Shown: positions 1 through 11,369 of the stretch, piece by piece
Numbering within the stretch: the first letter of the stretch is position 1
Layout of the letters: the number at the start of each line of letters is the position of its first letter
Source: Diphasiastrum complanatum
Lineage: Eukaryota > Streptophyta > Lycopodiopsida > Lycopodiales > Lycopodiaceae
Assembly: GCA_029204225.1 (NCBI GenBank)
Contig: CM055113.1
Coordinates: 5,678,647 to 5,742,646, forward strand
DNA: 64,000 nt
Reading direction: 5' to 3'
Program-made: the position numbers and the translations under genes
The notes under the pieces: generated by a model
What the model saw: the letters and a program-made list of their open reading frames with translations, nothing else
What the model was told of the DNA's origin: nothing
The model's database searches: none

Positions 1-1237
1 GCACCTCCAGGGGCAGCTTTTTTTACAAATTAGATCAAGCAAACAATGAGATTGGATCTAGGTTTTCAGAACTATCTCGGATCAAATCTACTAGATCTGT
101 TCGACTTTGACGAGAATCAAATTCCTATATTGTGAACAAGATTCATAAGATCAACCGTTCGACACTTCTCAAAATGAAAAATTCTCAGAATCAAAATCAG
201 ACTGAATCATTTTGACTCAAAATTTGACACAAACTTGATCTGAAAAATAAAAACCTAAAAATAGTACTAGCGAAGGTTCCTTAGGTGAAGATTAACTCGA
301 CGAAGGTTTAACAGTGTTATTTTTGGTAAAAACTCTCTAATCAGATTTTTCTGACAAATTCTATGGAAATAACCTTCGCCGAATTCTCAGACTGAGAATC
401 TGACACAAATAAAGCTAAAATAGAACTGGTGAAGGATCTTGGCACATAAAAGCACAGTCTTTGTAGTTTGGCGAGGGTAAAAATAGAGATTTTCTATGAT
501 CCGGATAGAATGAATGTTCGTCGAACTCAAAAATAATAAATCATTATAAATAGTATAATCTGAAAACTCGGTGAAGGTTTTGGCGAAGAATCAAGAATAA
601 TATTGGTAATTTTGCAAAAAAGAGACCTTTTTGACAAAAATATAACAATATGACAACTGATCCTCTGAGAAACCTTCTATTTTTTATATTATTCTTTGCC
701 AACTTGGTAGTAGATAGATCTGAATCACATCTATGCACAGTAAATCGAACGAAGGTTCTTATTCTGTATTTTTAGTGTTGTAGTGATTTTTTGGTGGTTT
801 TTCTGATGTTTCTGAAAAATCTGCTGGAAAGGATTATTCACCCTTCAAATTGAAGGTTTTGTGATCAAAACCAAAGGTGTCTGCAACTCGGTGAACGTTT
901 CCAGAAAGAGGGCAAAAATTATTAGCTCTGATGACGGTTTTTGCCTCCTTTAAACCAAAATCTAGCAAATTTGACTGACTTTTGTTGTTTTTTCCGATAT
1001 CTTAAATCCAAATGGATCTTAAGATTGGTGATTTGAATAGGTTTCCCTGTTCTTCAATAAAATTAGATTTCAAACAAGAAAATCCACTCAAATCATGCAA
1101 AATTACTTCCAAACTGACCCTAAATGCAGATTTAACACTATTCATGCCATGACAAGATGCCTAATGCAAGCTAACCATCCAACAAACATGCTGCAAACAA
1201 AAAAATTGGTGTAGCTCCCTAGCAACAACGCCAAAAT
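1..1237 (-). mobile_element. Untranslated leader of a minus-strand LTR element (copy 1)
   Basis: This stretch has no convincing gene. It resembles 13,290-14,633 in order and wording: both start with the phrase 'atgagattggatctag', carry scattered 'gcgaaggtt' motifs, and end in 'gtgtagctcccc/t' followed by a primer-binding site. I read it as the 5' leader between PBS and gag of a minus-strand LTR retrotransposon whose gag would lie left of the window. A 64-residue open frame at 544-738 has no recognisable domain and is not called. Confidence 0.5.
1215..1233 (-). other. Primer-binding site, tRNA-Asp-like (copy 1)
   Basis: Read on the minus strand this is TGGCGTTGTTGCTAGGGAG, close to the TGGCGCCGTTGCCGGGGA type that I recall as matching the 3' end of tRNA-Asp and being used by Athila/Tat-like gypsy elements. 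It sits 4 bases from a TG that would start the LTR at 1,238. Confidence 0.6.
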
Positions 1238-1754
1238 TGTAGTGGCTTTCTTTCCTTGCCTATCTTCAACCCAAGATCTAATCACTCTAGCATCAAGGAG
1301 ATGAAGTTAGTTGTCACGAGTAAGTTCGTTCTCATGAGAGCGATAGCATAATTTATATTTCAGCATGAATGGAAGATCCAAATCTAACTCTGACATCCAT
1401 TAACGCTAAGAATTAACACTACTCCATTAACACTAAGATCCACAATGAAGATAGTTTACTCTTTCTCTCTCTTCCTTTCTCTCTCATAAAAAGTATAGAA
1501 ACATGCAAACCCAACAATAATCAGATCCAACAATTGATAAATCCAAAGAAAGCATGAGAGATGGAGAAAAAATGATAGAGAGCAAGGACATTCATAAATC
1601 CATTTCACAAGAGAACCAATCTGCTTTATTGAAATGAAGATATGTACATGTGTAGGAAACTCGAGTTGGTCCCTTTCTATAGTAGAGAGGAGGACCCTGG
1701 TCTCTGAATCCTATTGGTCCATTTCTACCTCCCTAACTATTCAAATTTAAATAG
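1238..1754 (-). repeat. LTR remnant, copy 1 (right end approximate)
   Basis: It starts with TGTAGTGG next to the primer-binding site. Its first 120 bases resemble the sequence after the parallel site at 14,634. The right end is set at 1,754 only because sequence from 1,755 on belongs to a different element, judged by its match to the reverse complement of 22,572-23,520. The true LTR may be longer or shorter. Confidence 0.45.
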
Positions 1755-2541
1755 ATCATTGGAAGTGTCTTGCAGAGACTAACTACCACCTACATTGGTT
1801 GTTCAATTGGAAAAGATCTACAGAAGCAGGCGAAGCAGCTAGAATAAAAGAAAGAGCTGTAGCAAATGAAAGATGAGGACATCCATGAACCTGCAAAATA
1901 AAGCGAGCTCCTCACCCAGCAAGTGGTGGTCAAAGCTCGACATTGCAAGGGTCCAAGGCTGCAACTGTAGAACTATCAGCTCCTTCACCCTACCACCAAG
2001 CCTTCATCATGTTTCCTTACCGTTACCAAACCGTCCATCCAAAACTATTCCTACCACCAATTTTTTATGAACCATCCCCTTGAGACTGATAATCAAAGTT
2101 TGTGCAACCTACAGATCAAAGGTTTTCCTTGAGACTGAAACTTCAACTGAGAGAAGAACCACGAAACACCCAGAAGCGAATGGAGGATACAAACCTCCCA
2201 GAAGATAGATTCTGCCAAGAAACCAACGATGAGACCGTCAATGGCAGATACAAGTGACAAAACAAAGAGACATATGGAAAGCACTCAAACATGCGAGTTG
2301 TGAAACTGCTGAGAGCTCTCCAATTTTGAGAATGTCAACCAATTGCAACAATAAGACATTCTGGTTAAATTGCGACAATTTGCGAAAACAGTTTTTTGAT
2401 AAATATTGACGACAATAAGCATTTGGTTTTATGTAAGCAAACGAGGATCTATGCTTTTCCAAGTGATAGTTGAAAATGCCAATGCAAAAGCCGAACGACT
2501 TCGTCCAATATAAGTTGCAGTGGGTCTTGGGGGTGGGATGA
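1755..2541 (+). mobile_element. 3' internal region of element B, inverted, ending in a polypurine tract
   Basis: This block matches the reverse complement of 22,572-23,520, both in DNA and in translated stretches such as CLAETNY, LQNKASSSPSKW and ARVQGCNCRTIS. It ends with the purine run gggggtgggatga (2,529-2,541) followed by TGTTGGCTGATTCTAACGA (2,542-2,560), which matches the first 19 bases of the LTR (read on the minus strand from 10,909) with one mismatch. The LTR is then cut off. Relative to the rest of the element the block points the wrong way. Confidence 0.6.
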
Positions 2542-2561
2542 TGTTGGCTGATTCTAACGAC

Positions 2562-3580
2562 TACTCATACTGCATCATGTCTCGAGATTGTGCCGAATCT
2601 TTCAATCCAACTCCTCCACGACTAGAATGTAGAATTCCACGTATCGATGCACCAAAGTACGAGGGAGAATCTAGCCAAGTTAGATTTCCCCAAGACTTTG
2701 ATAATGCATGCCATTTCTATGGAGATACCTCTGAAACCAAAAAGCTCCGACTATTCTCGATGGTACTGTATGGAACAACCAAAGAGTGGTATCTCAACTT
2801 TGAAGCTCCCGATCTTGCTTCTTGGACTACCCTCAAGGATGCTCTCATCAAGTATTTCAAACCATCTAAACTGACTCAGAGCCCATTCATCCAAATCACC
2901 CATATCAAGATGCGTTGCAAAGAGTCAGTTCGAAATTACATTAAACGTTTTAAACGTCTCAAAGTAGAATGTGTTAATGAAAATATCACCGAACGTATGG
3001 CCGTCAAATTGTTCTTGGTTGGACTGCCTAAACATCCGCCGTGAACTAAAACCAGTTGATCTTTATGATCAACTTAAAGACGTAATGACTGATGCTATCC
3101 ATGAAGAAGACGAAGGATGATGACTTTGATAATCATGAAAAGAAATCTAAGGATCTTGAACGTCTTACCCACCCGAAGCATGAAAATACTGCCCAATCTT
3201 TCGAACTTTTGCATCAAATGGAAACCTAGTATGAAGCTCAACAAACTCATATGGATAAACTCATTGCTGATTTTCAAACCGCCATGGAAAATATTGCTGA
3301 AAAAACTTTTTCAGCAAGAGAGAATGTCCGGTGTCCGATCTGTTCACAACATCACACTACTAATGAATGCCCTCAAATTAGAAATCATTTTCATCAACAC
3401 CCGGACCTATGTATCGAGCGTACCGCCCCTACCCTCCACAATAGCCCATACCATGACCAGGGGTGTACCAACCATGACCAACTGCACCAAATCAGTACCA
3501 ATCACGTCAATAGTTTGTCGTTAACCAACTCGTTCCACAACAACCTGTCCATTATCTTGATCCCAATACCATCAATCTAG
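2562..3580 (+). pseudogene. Degenerate gypsy-type gag (plus-strand copy)
   Basis: The translated frame shows a retrotransposon capsid-like region: PPRLECRIPRIDAPKYEG, then FDNACHFYGDTSETKKL, WYLNFEAPD, and a helical stretch ending LFLVGLPKHPP at 3,040. Reading then shifts frame to ELKPVDLYDQLKDVM (3,045-3,115), shifts again to DDFDNHEKKSKDLERL, hits one TAG, and reaches a zinc knuckle CPICSQHHTTNEC near 3,330. The knuckle spacing is CX2CX3HX4C, one residue shorter than the usual CX2CX4HX4C. It is homologous to the minus-strand gag at 4,965-6,316. Its 5' end is cut by the LTR stub at 2,560. Two frameshifts and a stop make it a pseudogene. Confidence 0.75.
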
Positions 3581-3644
3581 CAACTTATTATGTGGAAGAC
3601 ACTACTCACCTGAGGTACACCATTGAGACAATTGTTTATTATGC

Positions 3645-4900
3645 ATAAGACTATCAAGAACTGGAGATTTCTCAGAAGAACAGTGAAATGATGATAAACA
3701 AACAGATGGAAGGAAGGGTGGTGATGACAACGGTAGATGGTGTGGACGATAGACATGAGAATGGGCGCAGATGTATGGCAAGAGGTTGGTTGAAGAAGGA
3801 GACTGATTTTACAATGCTTGTGTTTCTCTTTTCTGAAGGATCCTCGTCATGACTGGAATACTTCTTCTGATTGAGTCTCTTTAGATTACCCAACTACCGT
3901 CTTTAGCCTCGTCTTTTCATATTTGACTTGTGACCTTGGTTGTCAATCTTGCTAATGTTGTTGTTGGCAGCGTAACTGCTCCAGTGGATCCAAGCAGATC
4001 CACTCTCTCCTCCCCCAAAAAAATCTGCTGGCGGGGATGTGGTTATTGGTAACTGTTCATGCTCAAGATTGGATTGGCGTGTGGACCACATAGTTGAAAA
4101 CACATTGAACATGTGACTGGACTAAAGATTGAACAAATTTTAACTAAATTTGTTTCGATCTTGCTCTAGTTGACTCAAAGATGAATATGGTAATGAGACG
4201 CAGGAATCAACTCTGACTTGACATGGATTTCTCGACATTCTCAAAAATCCTAAACTGTTGTACAAGGGAATCTGAAGATGGATAGATGAATGAAAATGTG
4301 TTCTGGAGATGCTCTACAGAAGACTCTCGTGCAATATCTATTCCTCAAGCAAAAATTAATCACACAAAATAGGTGAAGAGAAACAAGGAAATAAACAAAC
4401 GTTACAAAGAGTGAGAACAATATAGCACTTGTCGAACAAAACTTGCATTCATCAACATTGATAATGCACCTTGATAGTTGCAATATTTCAGTTGTTTTGT
4501 AGAGTGATGTGACTTACTTTGACATGCCCTTGTCAAAAAAAGGCAGGGTGGGTGACACTAAAATCTACCATCATTGATAGTAGATGTTGTAAGATATAGC
4601 TTGAGATGTAGGGATGGTTGATGTACTATGTCCCGAGGACCTCTCTGAACAAGAGATTCAGAACCGAATCTCTATCTGGATTTCCGAATCCGAGAAATAT
4701 TGTGTATTGGCACATTGGAAATCTTATCAGCATGTGGAAAGACAAATAGATTTGAGGTTGTAGAAGGGGAGAAAAATTGTCAATTCCTTGTGGAGGTTGC
4801 TCTTGGTTGGACATTGTAGCGGATGACAGAATATCGGTTTCACTTTCTTTTGACAAGGACTCATTTCATATTGTCTTTTTTCATTATGGAGCTGGTGTAT
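3645..4900 (-). mobile_element. Region 3' of gag in element B with fragments of a candidate extra ORF
   Basis: The sequence aligns in the same orientation with 23,533-24,900. On the minus strand both copies keep similar peptides: MFNVF followed about 30 residues later by a glycine run, and LKRLNQKKYSSHDEDPSEKR here against PKRLNQKKYPSHDEDPSEKK there. The frame is broken here by stops near 3,895. No family is recognised. It lies where pol would be in a complete element. Confidence 0.45.
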
Positions 4901-4964
4901 TGTGCGGTATTGTAGAAGTTTGCTAGAAACTTCTCGAGTGAGCAGCAGACTAGGCGGTTGGGTG

Positions 4965-6316
4965 CTATGGTGCTCGCGTGGTTGTCGTGAGGATCCTATC
5001 GGGACTCATAACTGACGGATGGGCAGGTAGGATCATAGTTGGTTGTTTCAGACAGTCTTTGAAACTGTGTTTTCTGATACAGTCAGGATACTCGACATGG
5101 TACTTGGTCTTGACTGGACAATCAACCATGAAGTGGCCAGTTTCACCACAGATGAAACATTTGGTGTGCAATGGCCCTTGTATAACAGCATAGCCATCTT
5201 GTATGGCTAGTGTGTCTGGACTTTCAGGTGGATATTCATGATAAGTGATGGCATTTCCAGATTGTGACGGTTGTTCTTCATATTGTTGAATTGTATGTGC
5301 TTAGATAGGTCGATATGAAGTACAAGCATCAACATGATGCGTAGCCCTACAGTGTGGGCACCATATTATTTTTCGTCTATAAGGTACCTGTGCAGGGTTT
5401 GACTGACCAAACATACTGCTTTGGATAGACTTCAGGGTAGCTTGAAACTCATTGGTGAGTTTCTCTATCTGTAGTTGATGTTGCTTACTAAGCAACTCCA
5501 ACTGGGATTTCCAAAGCTGATCTCGGGTGTCCTCGATCGACTTCGACTCATGGATAGGAGCACATGGTGCTCGCCTTTCCCTGGATTCGTCAACATCTGA
5601 TCCCTCGTCTTCTTCGCTGATGGCATCAGACATTGCTAACTTTAGGCTCGTATATTCGTCATTTGATTTAAGCTCACATCTAATCCATCTTGGAAGGCCG
5701 ACTAAGAACCATATGATGAGCATCTGTTCGGAGGGTTGTTCCTGTACTTGACTTTTGAGGCATTTGAAACACTCAATATAGTCTCGTACATGTTCATCTT
5801 TGTCATTTTGATGTTACTCAATTTGACAAAAGGACTCTCTATCAAACGAAAGGGCTTAAAATGCTTGATAAAGGACTCTTTCAAAATTGATCAGTCTGTC
5901 TTTTCGTCACGATCAAGGTTGAAAAACCAATCACGTGCTTTAGCGATCATGGTCATTGAAAACAATTGGACCATAGCATCGGGAAATGTTTCACCATACA
6001 CATCACATGCATTCTCAAAGATTTGCAAAAATCTTTGAGGGTCCGAACTATCATCAAACTTTGGTAGATCTAGCTTGGGTGTATGTCTTTCAAAATGAGC
6101 TCCGTGGGTAGGAACTCCATTAGGGTTGGTTCTGACCTGTGAAGGCTCAGCACCATCGGCTCTATCAGGTTCTTGTCCCTTGAATGGGTTTGTTGATTGC
6201 TCCTAGAGTTCGGCCTGCATTTGGTAGAACCTATGGTGTCTTATTTGTTCAGCTATAGGGGACTTGACCTCGTATGGATAATCGTCTAGAATTTCAGGGT
6301 CTTTTTGTTGGTCCAT
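4965..6316 (-). pseudogene. Degenerate gypsy-type gag of element B
   Basis: Start chosen at the ATG at 6,316 (MDQQKDPEILDDYPYEV). The order is: acidic N-terminus; capsid-like core (PKLDLPKFDDSSDPQRFL, FENACDVYGETFPD, FIKHFKPFRLIESPF, WFLVGLPRWIRCEL); an acidic/charged helix around 5,600; a first zinc knuckle CPHCRATHHVDAC (CX2CX3HX4C); and a second, canonical one CFICGETGHFMVDC (CX2CX4HX4C) near 5,155. Breaks: TAG near 6,205, TGA near 5,890 where a Trp would be expected, a frameshift near 5,760, and TAA at 5,301. Gag would form the virus-like particle that packages element RNA. Nothing recognisable as protease or polymerase follows. Confidence 0.8.
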
Positions 6317-7019
6317 TGAATACTGGTATGAGTTTTTTTTATTGTTTTGGATTTTTTGAGTATTTTGGTGTTTTTGGAAAAAAAAAAATTTTGGCGGTCC
6401 GTTGCGGTCTGGGGCGGTGATTGTGGTGGAGGCAGGTGAATGCGGTTTTTTACTGATGTACGTGGTCTGTTGGTGACGGTCTGGTTTTTTCGTTAATGCT
6501 GGGGAAGTGTTGTCTTAATGTGGGGCGATGGTGGTCTGTATGTGTTGTGTGCGGTTGGTTTGCGGGGGACGGTGAGGTGATCTTGCAATGGGGATTGCAA
6601 GTGGTATTTTGCGGTGGAGAACGGGAGAATGTGATGCAAGTGTAAATTGAGATAGGTTGCAGTTGTGTGCATTGTCTACCGACAATGGTGGAGTTAGTCT
6701 GAGGGTTGTGTGTTGGCGGTTGACGGGTTGTTTGTTGTAGTGTAGATGAAGTGGATTATAAGGTGGTCTGGGTGATTGCGGGTGTTGTAGGTCGTGGGTA
6801 GAGTGTTTTGTTGAGAGGGTCGTGGAGAGAGTGTGTTTAAATGTTGTTTGCAGGGAGCTTGTTCACAAGCAGGTTGGAAACAAGTTGCAATCAAATGCGG
6901 GTTTTTGTAAATGCGGTCGATGCGATTTGAGTGGTTTCTACGGGTATATGCAGTGTCTATGGTTACCTGTGGTTACGGTGGTTAATTGTGGTATCAGTAG
7001 TGGAGTGCGGTGTCAGGGG

Positions 7020-7235
7020 GTAATTGCGGTGTCAACGATCGATTGAGATGTCAGCGGCTGAGTGCGGCGTCAATGGTCGATTGAGGTGTCAGCGGCTGAG
7101 TGCGGTGTCAACGGCAGATTGCGGTTTCAACGGCGGATTGAGGTGTCAATGGGTGAGTGCGATGTCAACGGTCGATTGAGGTGTCAACGGCTGAGTGCGG
7201 TGTCACCGGCGGATTGCGGTTTCAATGGCGGATTG
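7020..7235. repeat. 19-bp minisatellite
   Basis: About eleven tandem units close to gattgcggtgtcaacggcg follow one another without gaps; units differ at a few bases (gattgaggtgtcagcggct, gagtgcggtgtcaccggcg). Scattered related units occur from 6,900 to 8,150. Confidence 0.8.
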
Positions 7236-8580
7236 CAGATGTAGGTAGAAGGTCGCCTGTTGGCTATTGAAGGGCGGTCAGAACGGGTAATGCAGTGGTA
7301 ACGGTTCAAGTTAGTTAGGCGGGTCAGTGTGGTTTAGGTGGAGGTTTACGGTTTGATTGCGGGTTGGTGCAAGTGAATGGTTAATGTAGGTGCTTGTTTG
7401 CTTGTTGGGTGCGAGTGTGATGGGTTGAGAAGTGGATGCGATTTGGTTAAGGATGGATATGTGTGGTTTGATTGCGGTCTAAGTGATTTGGTGCGGTCAG
7501 TTGCGATCTGTGGTCCGTTGCGGTCAGTTGCGTTCGGTTACGTTCAGCTGCGGTTGATTGTGGTTGTGGTGGCTACGATAGATTGCGATTGATGACGGAG
7601 GGATGCGGACTGGTGTGGTCAGTGGCAGTTATGTGTGGTTTGATTGCAGTCTAATGTGATCTGGTGCGGTCAGTTGCGATCTGGTGCGGTGATGGCGAGT
7701 GGAGATGGGTGCAGATGAATGTAGTGGTTGCGGTTGAGGGGGAGTGAGGCTTTAGGGTGTGATGGGAGAGGTCTATTTGGGAAAAGTATCGGATTACAGG
7801 TTACGGTTGGTTGGGATGCAAGTGTCTACGAGTGAATGCAGTGGGATACGGGTAAGTTGTGTGTTGTGATGGATTGCGGTTTCTACGGTGGATCAGTGGA
7901 ATGCGGCTGTTGTTGTGGTAGTGCAATCAACTGCTGTGTCAACGGTTGAGTGCATTTCAGTGGTTGATTACGGTGTCAGTGACTGATTGTGGTTTCAACG
8001 GTCTATTGTGGTTTCCGTGGGTTCCGTGGGTAATTGCGGTTAAAGGTGGCTGAGGGTAGCGTAGGGCTGTGTGATTGCGGCTTGTTGCGAGCAATAGCGG
8101 TTGCAACGGGTGATAGCGGTTGCAGCGGGCGATTGCGGGTAGAGGTGGAGGTGGTCCATAAAGTGGGGAGAGTTTGGAATGTTTCGATTGAAGTGGAAGG
8201 TGTGTTTAATGTGATGGCATGCAGTCAGTTGTGGAGGTAAGGAAGGTGGGTGAATGATGAAGGAAGGTGTTCTATGCGGAGGTAGTTAGGTGAGTTGTGT
8301 GCGATGGTTGATGGTGGATTGCGGTGTAGTGCGATTCAAGGGTGAATGGAGTTGAATTGTCTACGAATGCGTTCTCCACGGGTCTAGTGTGGAGGTTGTG
8401 TGATGGCGATGAATACGATAGCTGCAGTGCTGGTTTTTGGCGACGATGACGGCTCAAGGCGGTTGTTCTAGGTGACTGCGGTTGTTATTACCCAATGTAG
8501 ATGCAGGCTCGTGTAATTGGCCTCGTTTACAGCGATGCAGATAGATAGATATATTGTCAGATAGATCGCCAATGCAATGT

Positions 8581-8917
8581 GGCCGTCAGTTGAGATCTAA
8601 TACAGCCGTCGGTTGAGATCTAATACAGGCCATCGGTTGAGATCTAATACAGTCATCGGTTGAGATCTGACTGTGGCGGTCGGTTGAGATCTAATACAGA
8701 CCGTCGGTTGAGATCTGACTATGGCCGTCGGTTGAGATCTAATATAGGCCGTTGGTTGAGATTGGATGGTGGCTATCGGTTGAGATTTCATTGAGGTCGT
8801 CGGTTGAGATTTGACTGTGGCCGTCGGTTGAGATTTTACTGAGGCCGTCGGTTGAGATCTAACTGAGTGCGTCAGTCGAGATTTCACAGGGCTCTGACGG
8901 TCGAGATTTCACAGAGT
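8581..8917. repeat. 24-bp minisatellite, block 1
   Basis: About thirteen units of the form ggttgagatctaatacaggccgtc, with alternate centres (taatacag / tgactgtgg). Because 24 is a multiple of three, the minus strand carries a 96-codon open frame of an eight-residue repeat around SQPTATVR. Confidence 0.85.
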
Positions 8918-9344
8918 TTGAGAGGACTTGAAGGCGTGTGAAGGTCTGGCTGAGAGGAACATGGGGTTATGGCTTGATATGGTCGTGATGGGTTGGCATG
9001 TGGTTGCGACGATGGAAGATGGGAGGTGGTTTAATGTCGATGGTATGCGGTGGAATGCAATGTGATCGTTTCAGGACGAATTGCGGTGGAATATGGCTAT
9101 GATGGGAGAATGCGAATGGAGGTGGAGATGGTCCGTAAGTTGGTGAGAGTGCGGACTGTTGTGACTTAATGTAGCAGTTGCGGGGCAATGCGGAGGAAGG
9201 GTGATTGCGATGGTGGTCCATTTGTGATGATATGTCATGGGAGGGCAACTGTTGCGATGGAGTGCAGAAGGTGTGTTGAATGTGATGGCATGTGGTCAGA
9301 TGCGGAGGTGAGGAAGTCCGTCCTTTCGTGTAGAACAGATGGAA

Positions 9345-9765
9345 TCTCGTCGGTTGATATTTAACGCAGGGCCATCAGTTGAGATCTGACTACTGGGCGT
9401 CGGTTGAGATATGATTGATGGCATCGGTTGAGATCTAATGCAGGGCCGTCGGTTGAGATCTGACTGATAGGAGTCGGTTGAGATTTGACTGATGGCGTCG
9501 GTTGAGATCTAACGTAGGGCCGTTGGTCGAGATTGGAATGAGGCCATCGGTTGAGATCTGATGGAATACCGTCAGTTGAGATCTAAGTGAAAACCGTTGG
9601 TCGAGATTTCAATAGATTCCATCAGTCGAGATGTAACGGATGACTGTCGGTTGAGATCTAAGAGAGTGTGTGTTGGTTGAGATTCAATAGAATGTGTCGG
9701 TTGAGATTGGACACGAGCTCTCCAGTTGAGATTTCAACACGGGGGGGCTCCGGTTGAGATGTGAT
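9345..9765. repeat. 24- to 25-bp minisatellite, block 2
   Basis: The same ggttgagatct core as block 1, about 17 units, but with units of 24 and 25 bases so that no long frame stays open. It lies within 100 bases of the primer-binding site. Confidence 0.8.
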
Positions 9766-9828
9766 TGTGAGGGGACGGGCAGAGCGTGGACAAGGTTGCG
9801 GGTTTCTAATGTAGAAGGTGTGGAGTTC

Positions 9829-9845
9829 ACTGGGCAACGGTGCCA
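9829..9845 (-). other. Primer-binding site, tRNA-Asp-like (element B)
   Basis: Minus-strand sequence TGGCACCGTTGCCCAGT, a close relative of the tRNA-Asp type. It is two bases from the LTR terminus TGTTTACAG at 9,848. Confidence 0.7.
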
Positions 9846-9847
9846 AA

Positions 9848-10909
9848 TGTTTACAGATCCTCTGATTCAGAGGATCTGTTGGTTATTAAGATTGATTCTT
9901 TCTTACTTCTTCTGCCTATCAACAGAGATGGTGGGTTTTTCTTGAGATTGTCATTCTTGTTTTAAACCCAAGATCAGACATAAGGGAAAAAATTGTTGTA
10001 GTATTTTGTCCTGCCTGTCATAGGACTACTCAGGGTCTTCTCTCTTGAACGCACTTACATTCTAAACAAGATGCAAGCCAAGAACGCTCATTCACAGATC
10101 ATAGTGCAGCCCAAATGAACATTCAGTAGATTCTACAGCTACCTACTCTTAAAACGGACTGAATCAGAGCCTACAATATACTAACACTGAGCTACGCTTG
10201 CATAAATTGACAAAACAAGAAACAAGAACTCATCTACAGCATGTTAGAAGTCCAAGAATCAAGAAACCAACCAGTCTTTTGATTCTTGGACATCCCAAGA
10301 ACATGAAGGACTGGACTGTAAAGAGATATGCAAGAACTACACCACAGATCCAGCCTATTTAGTTAACCTGAATGCTGGTTCCTACATTAATCCACAAACA
10401 AGAAAAAAAACTAATCCACTATAGGAAAGTAGCAAATCTAATCCACTCTACACACATAGAAGGAGGGAAGGGCAAGATCATAAATGCATCACTCAAGAAA
10501 CAAGCATGATCAAGGAGCTCAATGGATGCACCAAACTCGTGAAGGCTCTTCTGATTTCAGCATGGAGTTGATACAATTCACAAAAAGCTCCTCTTCACAA
10601 AGAGGGAGCCTCTTAAATAAGCAAGAGAGCTCCTTAGGTGGCATCCTAGTGGAATTTCCACATTTCACAAATTACAAGTGGAATAATGCTCTCCACTAGA
10701 GGTCACCATCAAAAGGTGGCTCACTCTACTTTCTTTAAGAGGGGTCTACTTGCATTTATTACATTTGCCTAGAAATACTAGTTCCTACATGGTCATTATC
10801 TCAGTCTTTGTTAGTCTCGTCTTCTCGGAGACCTCCTCGGTCTAAGGTGAGAGGTGCTCTTGAGCTGCTATGTCTGAGTATCTTGGGGATTCGTCAGAAT
10901 CAGCCAACA
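9848..10909 (-). repeat. 5' LTR of element B
   Basis: A 1,062-bp LTR with TG...CA ends (TGTTTACAGATCC ... CAGCCAACA as read on the plus strand). It aligns along its length with 21,419-22,571, including the near-identical stretch 10,240-10,790 against 21,830-22,385. The outer ends are fixed by the PBS on the left and by the end of homology on the right. Confidence 0.75.
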
Positions 10910-11369
10910 ACCTTCCAATGGGAACACAAAGAAATAGAATGATAATCTCAAAGAGAGAGCAATTTAGCATAATCTCAAAGTGTTGTGTACATCATAAATA
11001 CCTCTCCTTTTATGGCAAGGAAGGTCTTCCATAAGTATCCACTAACTTATGGGATTAGTTTAAAACTAGCCATTCTAAGGCTTCTAAAACTTCTAACTTA
11101 GAACTTAGAATTTAAAATGTTTCTGACCTGGGACTTAAGATAACTTAAGACAACTTAGAATATTTCTAAGCTTAAGTTTCTTAAGTCTAAGTTCTACTCC
11201 TAAGTTTAAGTTATTTTATTATTTTAAGCTTCTACCCATGGTCTTACAAAATACATGCCATAGTATAAGTTTATTGGCAAATACTCATACGTGGGCTTAC
11301 AAAACACATGCCACAGAGTTTTATTTCTTAGTTTATATTTTCATTGAGTTTGCACAGTTGCTAACAGGA
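10910..11369. other. No gene seen; AT-rich, short tandem-like 'cttagaac' repeats
   Basis: Between 11,080 and 11,230 variants of 'aacttagaa' and 'aagttctaag' recur. Nothing codes for a recognisable protein. It may be the 3' side of the element whose gag fragment follows. Confidence 0.4.

Larger units (their letters stand above)
6360..9828 (-). repeat. GT-rich repetitive leader of element B
   Basis: About 3.4 kb between gag and the primer-binding site is strongly G and T rich on the plus strand, made of variants of 'gattgcggtgtcaacgg' and 'cggttgagatct'. No protein domain is seen. Open frames here (for example 8,597-8,887 minus and 7,062-7,244 plus) simply translate the repeats. On the element's own sense strand the leader is CA-rich. 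Confidence 0.7.
1755..10909 (-). mobile_element. Gag-only LTR retrotransposon, rearranged (element B)
   Basis: Minus-strand order from the right is: 5' LTR (9,848-10,909), tRNA-Asp-like PBS, 3.4-kb GT-rich leader, gag (6,316-4,965), a 3' region (about 4,900-3,645), and an inverted block (1,755-3,640) that holds the 3' end with polypurine tract and 19 bases of LTR plus a second gag. No protease, reverse transcriptase or integrase motif is visible anywhere. It therefore resembles the non-autonomous classes called LARD or TR-GAG in plants, which depend on a partner's enzymes. The class name is inference; the absence of pol and the LTR-PBS arrangement are seen directly. Confidence 0.6.

Noticed and set aside
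8597-8887. Repeat protein of 96 residues
   Set aside because: A direct consequence of a 24-bp minisatellite; the neighbouring block does not keep the frame. Not called as a gene.
7020-9765. CRISPR-like array of short repeats
   Set aside because: The repeats are contiguous and diverged without unique spacers, and they lie in a plant retroelement leader.
10484-10699. 71-codon open frame, almost identical at 22,079-22,294
   Set aside because: Both lie inside the LTRs of elements B and G; similarity follows from DNA homology of the LTRs and not from protein conservation.
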